A DNA stretch of 37,612 bases from Clostridium guangxiense (GCF_021043395.1 NZ_JAJNKE010000039.1:1-37612), one strand, 5' to 3'; positions 9,341 to 17,073 are shown, counted from the first letter of the stretch. Notes: generated by a model not told the origin, from the sequence alone. A program made the numbers and translations.

Positions 9341-9608
9341 TTTTAGAATTACATGGGCTCCGCCCAAACCCTTAGAATATAGAAACGCTAATATATAATT
9401 CCAGAATCACATGGGCTTCGCCCAAGCCCCTAGAATATAGAAAGACTAATATTATAAATTCCAGAATCACATGGGCTCCGCCCAAACCCCTAGAATATAG
9501 AAACGCTAATATATAATTTCAGAATCACATGGGTTCCACCCAAACCCCTAGAATATAGAAACGCTAATATATAATTTCAGAATCACATGGGTTCCACCCA
9601 AACCCCTA
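9341..9608. repeat. 58-bp tandem repeat array, about 4.5 copies, hairpin core
   Basis: The core ACATGGG starts at 9351, 9409, 9469, 9527 and 9585, giving a period of 58, 60, 58 and 58. Each unit holds a small hairpin (TGGGC-loop-GCCCA), then CCCCTAGAATATAGAAACGC and AT-rich DNA. Copies 1-3 have GGGC/GCCC arms. Copies 4-5 have GGGT/ACCC, a paired change that keeps the stem. The last copy ends on the stop codon of the corA-like gene (its CCCCTA contains the TAG read on the minus strand). The array fills the space between the corA-like and LD-carboxypeptidase genes, both on the minus strand. Confidence 0.9.
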
Positions 9609-10556
9609 TAAGTGTATATCTCTTTTATACAGTAGCAAGGCTACTATGATCACGGAGAGTAGGGAGATGCCGCAAATTACTTCAAAACCATATCTATAGT
9701 TAGCTAGAGGAATACCTGTAACGTTCATTGAAAATAAATTTGATATCATTGTTGGTACTGAAAGTACTATTGTGATCGTTGTTAAAAATTTAATTACTAA
9801 GTTTTGATTGTTTGATATTAATGAAGCAAAAGCATCCATAGTTCCACTTAATATATCACTATATATGCTTGCCATTTCTATGGCCTGTTTATTTTCTATT
9901 ATAACATCCTCTAGAACGTCTTGATCTTCAGGGTACTTTTGCATGATTTCAAGCTTCATCATTTTTTCTAGGGTTATTTCGTTTGATTTAAGTGAGGTTG
10001 AAAAATAAACTAGTGACTTTTCAAGGGATAAAAGTTGAATAAGTTCTTTATTTTTAAGTGATTTATGAAGTCTTTTTTCTATCATGACGCTTTTTTTGTC
10101 TATTTGCCTTAAGTACACCATATAGTAGGTTGCAACTTTGAATAGAATTTGAAGTATAAATCTTGAACGTTTGAAAGTGAAAAAAGTTTTTACTTTTCCT
10201 TCGATAAAATCTGTTATGGTTTTACTATTTTTTAGGCATATAGTTATTATTTGATTTTTAGTATGTATTATTGCTAAAGGATATGAGTCATAAGTTAGAG
10301 AGTTATCTTCCATTTCAGTGAAGGGGATGTCCACAATAATAAGTATATTATCATCTTCTATTTCTAATCTTGATGTTTCTTCATCGTCTAGTGCTGCCTT
10401 TAAAAAATCCATTGGAACTTCAGTCTTTTTGTGTATGAGCATTAATTCTTGCTCAGTAGGTGCTACAATATTTATCCAACATCCAGGTTCTATGTTTTCA
10501 AGCATTTGAAGTTTTGAAGGTGTATTTAAGTCTGTAGTTTTATATATAGATATCAT
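9606..10556 (-). CDS. corA: CorA-family divalent cation channel
   Basis: A 316-residue inner-membrane CorA/2-TM-GxN protein for Mg2+ or related ions. It has a long cytoplasmic domain (1-250), TM1 at about 255-280 (FLTTITIVLSVPTMISNLF), the pore signature as SMN (FSMNVTG) instead of GMN, a short loop, TM2 at about 290-310, and a basic tail (YKRDIHL). The Gly-to-Ser change is in the selectivity motif and is worth noting, although variants of the first position occur in the wider family. The start ATG has no Shine-Dalgarno sequence; a TATAAT on the minus strand (10571-10566) lies 9 bases upstream, so the mRNA may be leaderless. The N-terminus (MISIYKTT) agrees with the family. Confidence 0.85.
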   Translation of the reverse strand: MISIYKTTDLNTPSKLQMLENIEPGCWINIVAPTEQELMLIHKKTEVPMDFLKAALDDEETSRLEIEDDNILIIVDIPFTEMEDNSLTYDSYPLAIIHTKNQIITICLKNSKTITDFIEGKVKTFFTFKRSRFILQILFKVATYYMVYLRQIDKKSVMIEKRLHKSLKNKELIQLLSLEKSLVYFSTSLKSNEITLEKMMKLEIMQKYPEDQDVLEDVIIENKQAIEMASIYSDILSGTMDAFASLISNNQNLVIKFLTTITIVLSVPTMISNLFSMNVTGIPLANYRYGFEVICGISLLSVIIVALLLYKRDIHL

Positions 10557-10565
10557 ATATTTACT

Positions 10566-10571
10566 ATTATA
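10566..10571 (-). promoter_or_regulatory. -10 box just ahead of the corA-like start
   Basis: On the minus strand this is a perfect TATAAT ending 9 bases before the ATG, so transcription would begin within about 3 bases of the start codon. The -35 region is weak. An AGGTG element lies about 45 bases upstream of the ATG, too far to act as its ribosome binding site. Confidence 0.4.
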
Positions 10572-10684
10572 CTTTATTTAAAAATATAACAGATTCACCT
10601 GCCTTTCATTTATATATATATTATACCAAAGCTGCATAGTATCTGATACAAAAAACTATGATGTTTTGATTTTTGACTTTGCTT

Positions 10685-11851
10685 TTAATGAATTTGCAGA
10701 TTGCTAGTTTCCATTTTGCTAAGCTCGGTCTTTGCATCAACTATTAGTGATTGTTTCTCAATAATATCGAAAGCTGTACATGCTAGTGCTTGAGCTGCTT
10801 TCATTATGACATCGTTGGCAAATTTGGTAATGGTAGCATCTGCAAATTGTTTTGTTCCATAAATTATAGTACTATCCTGTACAATTGAAACGTATGGGTG
10901 TATGCAAGGTACCACATGACTTACGTTACCAAGGTTTAAAGGAGAAAAAATGTTTTTTACTCCATTAATATTTATTATTCCACTTTCCTTAAGATTATGA
11001 GAAAATAATCTGGATATAGTTGGATTAGTTATAAGCTCTTTACATGGAATATCATAAAGATGTAATTCAGAAGATACGTTTAAAAGAGAGCATGTTAAGT
11101 CTATAAAGCTTTTAATTTTATTTTCAATCTTGTCTGCAAGTTTAGATGAAGATGTTTTTATTGAAAATCTTGCCTCCACACTTTGAAGATAAGAATTATT
11201 TATGCTGTTTACATTTATATCATTTATAAAGCAGTTGTTTTCAAAGCCTTTGGAAATAACATTTAGCGCATCAAAAGTAAACAGACATGCGTCCAGAGCA
11301 GAGTATTTGCCGTCTAAAGTATCTTTATGTGCATTATCTGTATATTTAATTTGAAGAGGAATAATAGCCATGGAAGTACCACTTTCGGCAGTTATAGTAT
11401 GAGGCTGCACCATTAAAACTGCATCAATATCTTCAAAGGTTCCTTGCTCTACCATAGCCACCTTTGAACCACTTATTATTTCTCCAGGACATCCAATTAC
11501 TATTAAGCTTCCACCTAGTTTTGGAATTACTTTTGAAAGTGCAATGGCAGAAGCTATTGATATTGCACTTTGTGCATTATAACCGTATACATGACCTTTC
11601 TCGCTTAAAGCATCATATTCACAGGTAAAACAAATTTTTGGATGACCTTCCCCATATTGAGCATAAAACGATGTTGGTATACTTAGATAACTTTGAGTAA
11701 CTTCAAATTGATATTTTTTTAATAAATTTGATATGTAGTTGTATGATTTATATTCATAAAAGCTCTCTTCAGGATTATCGTAAAGATACTTTGTAAGTTC
11801 CCAAATTTCATCTTTTATTGTACTTAAAAATGTTGCCATTTCTTGTTTCAT
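10685..11851 (-). CDS. M20 peptidase/amidohydrolase homologue with degenerate metal site
   Basis: A protein of about 388 residues with the fold of M20D amidohydrolases (AbgB/PM20D2 type): EYDAL near residue 78, a GCPGE strand, and a conserved C-terminal NVSHVVPCIHPY whose His is a metal ligand in the family. Most other ligands are changed. The usual GHxCGHN reads GHVYGYN (Cys and His both Tyr, residues 89 and 91), the usual AEE reads GEI (ligand Glu to Ile, 125), and the usual HP reads QP (149). The general-base Glu124 remains. It is therefore probably not an ordinary dinuclear-zinc peptidase; a non-catalytic or altered role is inferred. The start at 11851 is an ATG 6 bases after AAAGGGGTG; an upstream in-frame GTG lies inside that ribosome binding site. 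No frameshift or stop breaks the gene. Confidence 0.8.
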   Translation of the reverse strand: MKQEMATFLSTIKDEIWELTKYLYDNPEESFYEYKSYNYISNLLKKYQFEVTQSYLSIPTSFYAQYGEGHPKICFTCEYDALSEKGHVYGYNAQSAISIASAIALSKVIPKLGGSLIVIGCPGEIISGSKVAMVEQGTFEDIDAVLMVQPHTITAESGTSMAIIPLQIKYTDNAHKDTLDGKYSALDACLFTFDALNVISKGFENNCFINDINVNSINNSYLQSVEARFSIKTSSSKLADKIENKIKSFIDLTCSLLNVSSELHLYDIPCKELITNPTISRLFSHNLKESGIININGVKNIFSPLNLGNVSHVVPCIHPYVSIVQDSTIIYGTKQFADATITKFANDVIMKAAQALACTAFDIIEKQSLIVDAKTELSKMETSNLQIH

Positions 11852-11868
11852 TAAAAACACCCCTTTGC

Positions 11869-11938
11869 AGAGTAGAGAGTAAAGCGTAGAGAGTAGAGTG
11901 AATGTAGACTCTCCTCTCTGCTATCTACTCTTTACTCT
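11869..11938. repeat. Imperfect 31-bp inverted repeat in the M20 leader
   Basis: Left arm about 11869-11899, right arm about 11908-11938. When one arm is reverse-complemented, 25 of 31 positions agree. The arms are purine-rich (AGAGAGTAGAG-like) on one strand, unlike the surrounding AT-rich DNA. It lies 18 bases upstream of the M20 homologue start and could fold in its 5' leader. Confidence 0.6.
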
Positions 11939-12007
11939 AATTTTTAAAATTTGAATATTTCAGCTAATTTTATAATTTATATATTAGTATTCCCTTAAAA
12001 AATTAAA

Positions 12008-12039
12008 ATATAAATTAAAAAAATTATTTGGACAAAATA
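12008..12039 (+). promoter_or_regulatory. Possible SigF-type promoter of gin
   Basis: ATATA at 12008-12012 and GGACAAAATA at 12030-12039 with a 17-base spacer. The second box fits the forespore SigF -10 pattern GGnnAnAnTR exactly; the -35 is weak. In B. subtilis csfB (gin) is SigF-dependent, which supports the reading but does not prove it. Confidence 0.35.
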
Positions 12040-12112
12040 AAAATGGACTAGGTGGTGAATAAAATATAATATGGAGGTAATAATTCCTAACAGTTAAGGA
12101 GGAATATAATTT

Positions 12113-12322
12113 ATGAAAAAAAATTGTATTATATGTGGCAAGGTTTTAAAAGATGGTATAATGATTAATGGTAAAGGAATGTGTAAAGCCTGCGAAAAAA
12201 GATTAGTAAATCTTAAGGATAAAAATGATTTTTACGAGTATTACAAAGAGTGTATAAAGAAAGAGATTGCTCACATTATATCAAGAGGAGAGGATTGTGA
12301 TTGTCAAAATTACCACTTATAG
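12113..12322 (+). CDS. csfB: Gin, inhibitor of forespore sigma factor SigG
   Basis: A 69-residue zinc-finger protein that in Bacillus binds SigG and blocks its premature activity in sporulation. Two CxxC pairs (Cys5/Cys8 and Cys24/Cys27) form the zinc site, separated by the typical KDGIMINGKGM. AAGGAGGAA at 12096-12104 precedes the ATG. The next gene starts within its last 22 bases, suggesting translational coupling. Its place at the head of a yaaO-darA-holB-ricT order matches csfB in B. subtilis and strengthens the call. Confidence 0.9.
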   Translation: MKKNCIICGKVLKDGIMINGKGMCKACEKRLVNLKDKNDFYEYYKECIKKEIAHIISRGEDCDCQNYHL

Positions 12323-13728
12323 ATGGAATTATGAAATATATAAGCGAAAAAAATAATTTATTTTGTATGCCTGGTCATAAGCAGGGAAAAGGATTTTTAT
12401 GTACTAATGAAGGAAAAATTTTTTATGATAATTTTATCAAATTTGATTTGACAGAAGTAGATGGACTTGATAATCTGCATCATGCAGAGGGGATAATAAA
12501 AGAGGCAGAAGAAAAACTTAGTGAATTTTATGGAACTAAAAAATCATATTTTCTTGTTAATGGAAGTACAAGTGGAAATTTAGCTATGATTTTTACATGC
12601 TTTAATGAGGGCGATAAAGTAATTGTTGAAAGAAATTGTCATCGATCCATATTTAACGGTATAATAATGAGAAAATTAAAGCCGGTTTATATAAAAAATA
12701 ATTTTAACGATAAAATAAATGCTCCTTTAGCTATAGATGAAGAATATTTTTTAAAGTTATTAGATGAAAATAGAGATGCTAAAGGAGTAATAATAACTTA
12801 TCCTAACTACTATGGAGTATGCTGTAACCTTGAGTTTATTGCAAAGGAAGCTAAAAAAAGAGGAATGAAGGTTGTGGTTGATTCAGCACACGGAGCTCAC
12901 TTTGGAGTGTGTGATGAACTACCTAAAAGTGCAGTTAAGCTTGGATGTGATATAGTTGTAATGAGTGCACACAAAACACTTCCAAGCCTTACACAGACAG
13001 CATATCTTCATCTGTGCAGTAATGATGTAGAAATGGACAAGCTTGATTTTTATGTAAGTTCATTTTTAACTACTAGTCCCTCTTATATTTTTATGGCTTC
13101 TATGGATTATGCAAGATTCTATATTGAAGAAAAAGGTGAGGATGAATATAGAAAACTCATATATAAGTGTAATAAATATGCTAGAAAGATAAACAAAATT
13201 CAAGGAATGCATATTTTAAGTGAAGAGGATTTAAAAAATGAAAATCAGTGCATTGATAAAACAAGATTTGTTATAAATGTTGATAAAGGATACAGTGCAT
13301 TTAAATTATATAATTATCTTAAAAAGAACTTCATTCAGCCAGAAATGTGTGATAGTCAAAATGTAATTTTAATATTTTCACCCTTCAATGGTGAGGAAGA
13401 ATTTGAAAAATTATATACTGTGCTTAAGGATTGCAAAATGGAAGAGCTTCGAGATAAGAATCTTGATTTAAAGGAATTATCTATACCTAAAATGGGGATA
13501 AACCCATGGGAAGCATTAAATGGTGGAAAAGAGATGGTAAATATAGAAGAAGCAGAAGGAAAAATATGCGCTGATGCTATTGTACCATATCCACCAGGGG
13601 TGCCAATTCTCATGCCAGGAGAAATAATAAGCAAGGTATCTATAGATGAAATAAAATATTATTTAGAAAATAATGCTTTAGTTATGGGAATTAATGAATA
13701 CAAAATAAATACTGTAATTAGAAGGTGA
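12301..13728 (+). CDS. PLP-dependent Orn/Lys/Arg decarboxylase family protein (YaaO-like)
   Basis: A 475-residue fold-type I PLP enzyme of the Orn/Lys/Arg decarboxylase group. Visible signatures are the N-terminal CMPGHKQG, VNGSTSGN for phosphate binding, Asp194 in VDSAHGAHFG and the PLP lysine Lys225 in SAHKTLPSLTQ. The substrate (arginine, lysine or ornithine) cannot be decided from sequence. The start is a TTG at 12301, with GAGG 7 bases upstream inside gin. It lacks the N-terminal wing domain of the large inducible E. coli enzymes, as do YaaO and SpeA of Bacillus. It ends at the ribosome binding site of the next gene. Confidence 0.85.
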   Translation: MSKLPLIDGIMKYISEKNNLFCMPGHKQGKGFLCTNEGKIFYDNFIKFDLTEVDGLDNLHHAEGIIKEAEEKLSEFYGTKKSYFLVNGSTSGNLAMIFTCFNEGDKVIVERNCHRSIFNGIIMRKLKPVYIKNNFNDKINAPLAIDEEYFLKLLDENRDAKGVIITYPNYYGVCCNLEFIAKEAKKRGMKVVVDSAHGAHFGVCDELPKSAVKLGCDIVVMSAHKTLPSLTQTAYLHLCSNDVEMDKLDFYVSSFLTTSPSYIFMASMDYARFYIEEKGEDEYRKLIYKCNKYARKINKIQGMHILSEEDLKNENQCIDKTRFVINVDKGYSAFKLYNYLKKNFIQPEMCDSQNVILIFSPFNGEEEFEKLYTVLKDCKMEELRDKNLDLKELSIPKMGINPWEALNGGKEMVNIEEAEGKICADAIVPYPPGVPILMPGEIISKVSIDEIKYYLENNALVMGINEYKINTVIRR

Positions 13729-13735
13729 AAATGCT

Positions 13736-14326
13736 GTGGGTAAAATCTTTTGTTTGATGGGCAAAAGCAATTGTGGAAAGGATACAATATTTAAAATACT
13801 TAAAAACGACAAAACTTTAAATTTAAAACCAGTCGTAACCTATACAACTAGACCTAAACGAGTTAATGAAACGGATGGAGTAGAATATTTTTTTATTGAT
13901 GAAGAAAAGCTTGTTAATTATAAAAATTTAGGTAAAGTTATAGAAGAAAGAGTATATAATACTGTAAGGGGGAAATGGTATTATTGTACAATAGACGATG
14001 GACAGATTCAATTTGAAAGCGAAAATTATATTTTAATAACTACTCTAGAAGCATATGAAAATCTAAAAAAATATTTTGGAGAGAAAAATGTTATCCCGAT
14101 ATATATTGCTGTTGATGATGGAATGAGACTAGAAAGAGCTTTGAAACGAGAGAGAGAGCAGAGAAAACCAGAGTATAACGAGCTGTGCAGAAGGTTTTTA
14201 GCAGACAATATAGATTTTTCAGAGGAAAAGTTAAAAGCATGTAATATTGCTTACAAATATGAAAATTATGATTTAGATTTGTGCGTAAAAAAAATTAAAA
14301 ATTGTATGACTAAATTTATTGTTTGA
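13736..14326 (+). CDS. Guanylate-kinase-like nucleoside monophosphate kinase
   Basis: A 196-residue P-loop protein of the guanylate kinase family. The P-loop is GKSNCGKD, with Asp where Ser or Thr normally follows the Lys. The GMP-binding signature is clear (YTTRPKR, then ETDGVEYFFI), and the lid-like region is KREREQRKPEY. The start is a GTG at 13736, since AGAAGGTGA, overlapping the stop of the decarboxylase, lies 8 bases upstream and the nearby ATG frame stops at once. In B. subtilis this position is held by thymidylate kinase (tmk). Whether this protein phosphorylates GMP, dTMP or something else is open; a second, housekeeping gmk is expected elsewhere. Confidence 0.8.
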   Translation: MGKIFCLMGKSNCGKDTIFKILKNDKTLNLKPVVTYTTRPKRVNETDGVEYFFIDEEKLVNYKNLGKVIEERVYNTVRGKWYYCTIDDGQIQFESENYILITTLEAYENLKKYFGEKNVIPIYIAVDDGMRLERALKREREQRKPEYNELCRRFLADNIDFSEEKLKACNIAYKYENYDLDLCVKKIKNCMTKFIV

Positions 14327-14339
14327 TATTAAAAAATAA

Positions 14340-14370
14340 TTGCAAAGTGTAATGAATTTTGTGATAAAAT
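14340..14370 (+). promoter_or_regulatory. Promoter candidate for darA
   Basis: TTGCAA at 14340-14345 and an extended -10 TGATAAAAT (14362-14370) with a 19-base gap to TAAAAT. The resulting leader of about 130 bases holds two possible small hairpins (TAGC-GCTA near 14388 and CCAAAA-TTTTGG near 14414-14442). I could not match it to a known riboswitch. Confidence 0.4.
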
Positions 14371-14506
14371 ATACGTATATAGTGAAACTAGCGAAGCTAA
14401 AAACTATATATGCACCAAAATTCCCTGAAGATTTGAGTTTTGGAATGTAAATAGTTTAAATTTTGCATTAGTTTTACTCAAATTAGAACTTATAGGAGGG
14501 ATTAAT

Positions 14507-14836
14507 ATGAAACTAATAATTGTGATTGTTCAAGATGATGATGCAGGTGACTTAATAGATGTTCTAACTGATGGTGGATTTAGAGTTACAAAACTAGCTA
14601 CCACAGGTGGATTTTTAAAGTCTGGTAATACGACTCTTATGATAGGTATTGAAGAAAAAGACGTTGACAAAGTAATTGACATCATTAAGCAAGAATGCGG
14701 AACAAGAGAACAAGTAGTGACATCACCATCTCCAGTTGGGGGTTCTACTGGTGTATATGTTCCTTATCCTATAGATATAGAAGTTGGTGGTGCAACTATA
14801 TTTGTTGTTGATGTAGATAAATTTTTAAAGATATAA
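14507..14836 (+). CDS. darA: Cyclic-di-AMP receptor DarA/PstA (YaaQ)
   Basis: A 109-residue PII-like trimeric protein that binds c-di-AMP. The family sequence is plain: MKLIIVIVQDDDAGDLID, the FRVTKLATTGGFLKSGN nucleotide loop and the C-terminal GGATIFVVDVDKF. Full length for the family. AGGAGG at 14495-14500 sets the start. It lies between the kinase-like gene and holB exactly as yaaQ does in Bacillus, though yaaR is missing here. In Firmicutes c-di-AMP controls potassium and osmolyte balance; the target of DarA itself is not established. Confidence 0.93.
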   Translation: MKLIIVIVQDDDAGDLIDVLTDGGFRVTKLATTGGFLKSGNTTLMIGIEEKDVDKVIDIIKQECGTREQVVTSPSPVGGSTGVYVPYPIDIEVGGATIFVVDVDKFLKI

Positions 14837-14876
14837 AGGTAATGCGAATGGTGAGTATAAAATTAGGAGGCTTTCT

Positions 14877-15821
14877 ATGAAGTTTAGCGATATAATTGGG
14901 CATGAGGAAGTAAGACATGAGTTTGATGAACTTATAAAAATGGGGAAGGTTTCACATGCACATATTATATGCGGTGAAGATGGCATTGGTAAAAGTTTTG
15001 TTGCAAGGGAACTAGCGGCTAAAATTTTAGGCAAAACTGAAATTAAAGAGTATGCAGATTTAATTGAATGGAAAATAAGTTCAGGGAAAAAAAGTATATC
15101 TGTAGACCAAGTTAGAAGTATAATTGAGGAAGTAAACAAAAAACCTTATGAGGCTGATAAAAAGGTAATAGTTATTCATGATGCAGACTATGTTACTATT
15201 CAAGGGCAAAATGCTTTACTTAAGACAATAGAAGAACCGCCTCATGGGGTTTTTATACTTCTTTTATGTGAAACTATGGGGAGACTTTTAGATACTATAA
15301 GATCTAGGTGTCAACTTCATAAAATGAAAAAGTTGTCTAAGGAAGAAATGATAACTTTTATAAAAAGAAAGTATGGAGATCTAGCTGATAAAGAAATTAA
15401 AGCTATTCTTGCCTTCAGTGGAGGAATTCCAGGAAAAGCTGAAGACTTTATGGAGAATACGTCTTTGAATTTAATAAGAAATGAGGTTATAGATATACTC
15501 CTTAATATAAAGAAAATGAATTATGATAATATAGTAAAATGTTCGCAGAAATTGACAGAATATAAAGAATTGTGGCAAGAAGTTATAGAATGTTTTACTG
15601 TATATATAAGAGATTCATTGGTATATAAAGAAACAGGAAAAGATGATATTATAATAAATAATGATAAACTAGAAGATATAAAAAAGCTTGCAATGCAGTT
15701 TTCAATGAATAAACTTAATAGAATTTTTGATATATTAAATTTTGCTAGAAGCAATATAGAAAGTAATGTAAGTATAGAGTTAACATATAATACGATGCTA
15801 TTTAAAATACAGGAGGTTTGA
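14877..15821 (+). CDS. holB: DNA polymerase III subunit delta'
   Basis: A 314-residue clamp-loader subunit. Residues 33-40 form the P-loop (GEDGIGKS), followed by the Walker-B-like VIVIHDADYVT, the QNALLKTIEEPP sensor region and the TIRSRC motif. The zinc-binding Cys cluster found in many delta' and gamma/tau subunits is absent, replaced by a short insert after residue 50. AGGAGG at 14864-14869 precedes the ATG. The stop is separated from ricT by one base, so translation is probably coupled. Confidence 0.9.
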   Translation: MKFSDIIGHEEVRHEFDELIKMGKVSHAHIICGEDGIGKSFVARELAAKILGKTEIKEYADLIEWKISSGKKSISVDQVRSIIEEVNKKPYEADKKVIVIHDADYVTIQGQNALLKTIEEPPHGVFILLLCETMGRLLDTIRSRCQLHKMKKLSKEEMITFIKRKYGDLADKEIKAILAFSGGIPGKAEDFMENTSLNLIRNEVIDILLNIKKMNYDNIVKCSQKLTEYKELWQEVIECFTVYIRDSLVYKETGKDDIIINNDKLEDIKKLAMQFSMNKLNRIFDILNFARSNIESNVSIELTYNTMLFKIQEV

Positions 15822-15822
15822 C

Positions 15823-16731
15823 ATGGTAACCGTTGTAGGAATTAGATTTAAAAAGGCAGGAAAAATTTATTATTTTTCTCCTGATGAACTTAAAATAAAT
15901 AAGAAAGATAATGTGATAGTTGAGACTGCAAGAGGAATTGAGTTCGGAACTTGTGTTATAGGAATTAAAGACGTTCCAGAGGAGAATATAGTGAGTCCCC
16001 TTAAAAGCGTAATAAGAATAGCAACAGAAGAGGATAAAATTAAGTATGCTGAAAATAAAAAGAAGGAAAAAGAAGCCTTTAATATATGCTTTGAAAAAAT
16101 AAAAAAACATGAACTTGTAATGAAGCTCATAGATGTAGAGTATACCTTTGACAATAATAAAATTATATTCTATTTTACAGCTGATGGAAGAGTTGATTTT
16201 AGAGAATTAGTTAAGGATTTAGCAGCTGTTTTCAGAACAAGGATTGAGCTTAGACAAATAGGAGTAAGAGATGAGGCAAAGATGGTTGGAGGTCTTGGTG
16301 TATGCGGAAGACCAATGTGCTGTGCTGTTCACCTTGGAGATTTTGCTCCTGTTTCCATAAAAATGGCAAAGGAACAGAATTTGTCTTTGAATCCATCCAA
16401 AATTTCTGGTGTGTGCGGAAGGCTTATGTGCTGTCTTAATTATGAACAAGAAACTTATGAGTATATAAGAAAAAAATTGCCACAGGTTGGTTCAATAGTT
16501 TATTCTAAAGAATATGGAAACACTGAGGTAATATCTAATAGTGTTGTTAAAGAAAAGGTTAAGGTTAAATACAAGATGCAAGATGGAGAAGAAGCAGTAG
16601 CTGAAATTCCTATAGAAGGCCTTACACTTGTTTCAGGAAAATATGAAGGAAGTGTTGATGAATCTCAGATAAAACTTGAAATTCAAGAAGAGGATTCAGA
16701 AGCTATAAAACAATTGTTTAAAGCTGATTAG
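15823..16731 (+). CDS. ricT: RicT / PSP1-domain protein (YaaT)
   Basis: A 302-residue PSP1-domain protein. Two Cys motifs are visible, CGRPMCC (Cys161, 166, 167) and CGRLMCC (Cys198, 203, 204), which fit the Fe-S-binding Ric proteins. In B. subtilis RicT works with RicA and RicF to stimulate RNase Y-dependent mRNA maturation and affects Spo0A phosphorylation, sporulation and competence. The AGGAGG site lies at the end of holB. Position after holB matches the Bacillus order. Confidence 0.92.
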   Translation: MVTVVGIRFKKAGKIYYFSPDELKINKKDNVIVETARGIEFGTCVIGIKDVPEENIVSPLKSVIRIATEEDKIKYAENKKKEKEAFNICFEKIKKHELVMKLIDVEYTFDNNKIIFYFTADGRVDFRELVKDLAAVFRTRIELRQIGVRDEAKMVGGLGVCGRPMCCAVHLGDFAPVSIKMAKEQNLSLNPSKISGVCGRLMCCLNYEQETYEYIRKKLPQVGSIVYSKEYGNTEVISNSVVKEKVKVKYKMQDGEEAVAEIPIEGLTLVSGKYEGSVDESQIKLEIQEEDSEAIKQLFKAD

Positions 16732-16747
16732 GGAGAAGGAATTAAGC

Positions 16748-16951
16748 ATGAAATCTGTTTTAAGGGTAGGCAATATATGCAGTGTAAATGATGTAAATAA
16801 AGTTAGAAATGTCGTTTCACAAAATGAAGGAGTAGTTGCTTGTTATATTAATAAGGAAAACAAAATTGTTGAGATAATTTATGATAATTACCTTTTAAAA
16901 TTAGATGATATTATAGAATCCATAGAAAGTTTGGGATACTTTATAGAGTGA
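16748..16951 (+). CDS. Small HMA-like (ferredoxin-fold) protein
   Basis: A 67-residue protein with the predicted beta-alpha-beta-beta-alpha-beta pattern of heavy-metal-associated domains, ending in the typical IIESIESLGYFIE. The metal-binding CxxC is absent; the loop reads GNICSVND with one Cys. It may therefore not bind copper-type metals in the usual way. It is 16 bases after ricT with GGGAGAAGG (16731-16739) as the ribosome binding site, so it probably belongs to the same operon. Function unknown. Confidence 0.65.
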   Translation: MKSVLRVGNICSVNDVNKVRNVVSQNEGVVACYINKENKIVEIIYDNYLLKLDDIIESIESLGYFIE

Positions 16952-17073
16952 CATGTTAGATACATTGGCTTAAACCATTAACCGTATAGAACTCTAAAAA
17001 GCCACTTCCCTAGCAATAGAAAGAAACTATTTTTAGTTTACCTATATATTTGCAGTTTTAAGAGAAAATAAGT

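Noticed and set aside
9341-9608. CRISPR array
   Set aside because: Units are contiguous 58-bp repeats without unique spacers and no cas genes are present.
12070-12096. A possible 8-codon leader peptide (ATGGAGGTA...TAA) before gin
   Set aside because: Its start lacks a ribosome binding site, and the GGAGGT within it is more simply a chance purine run.
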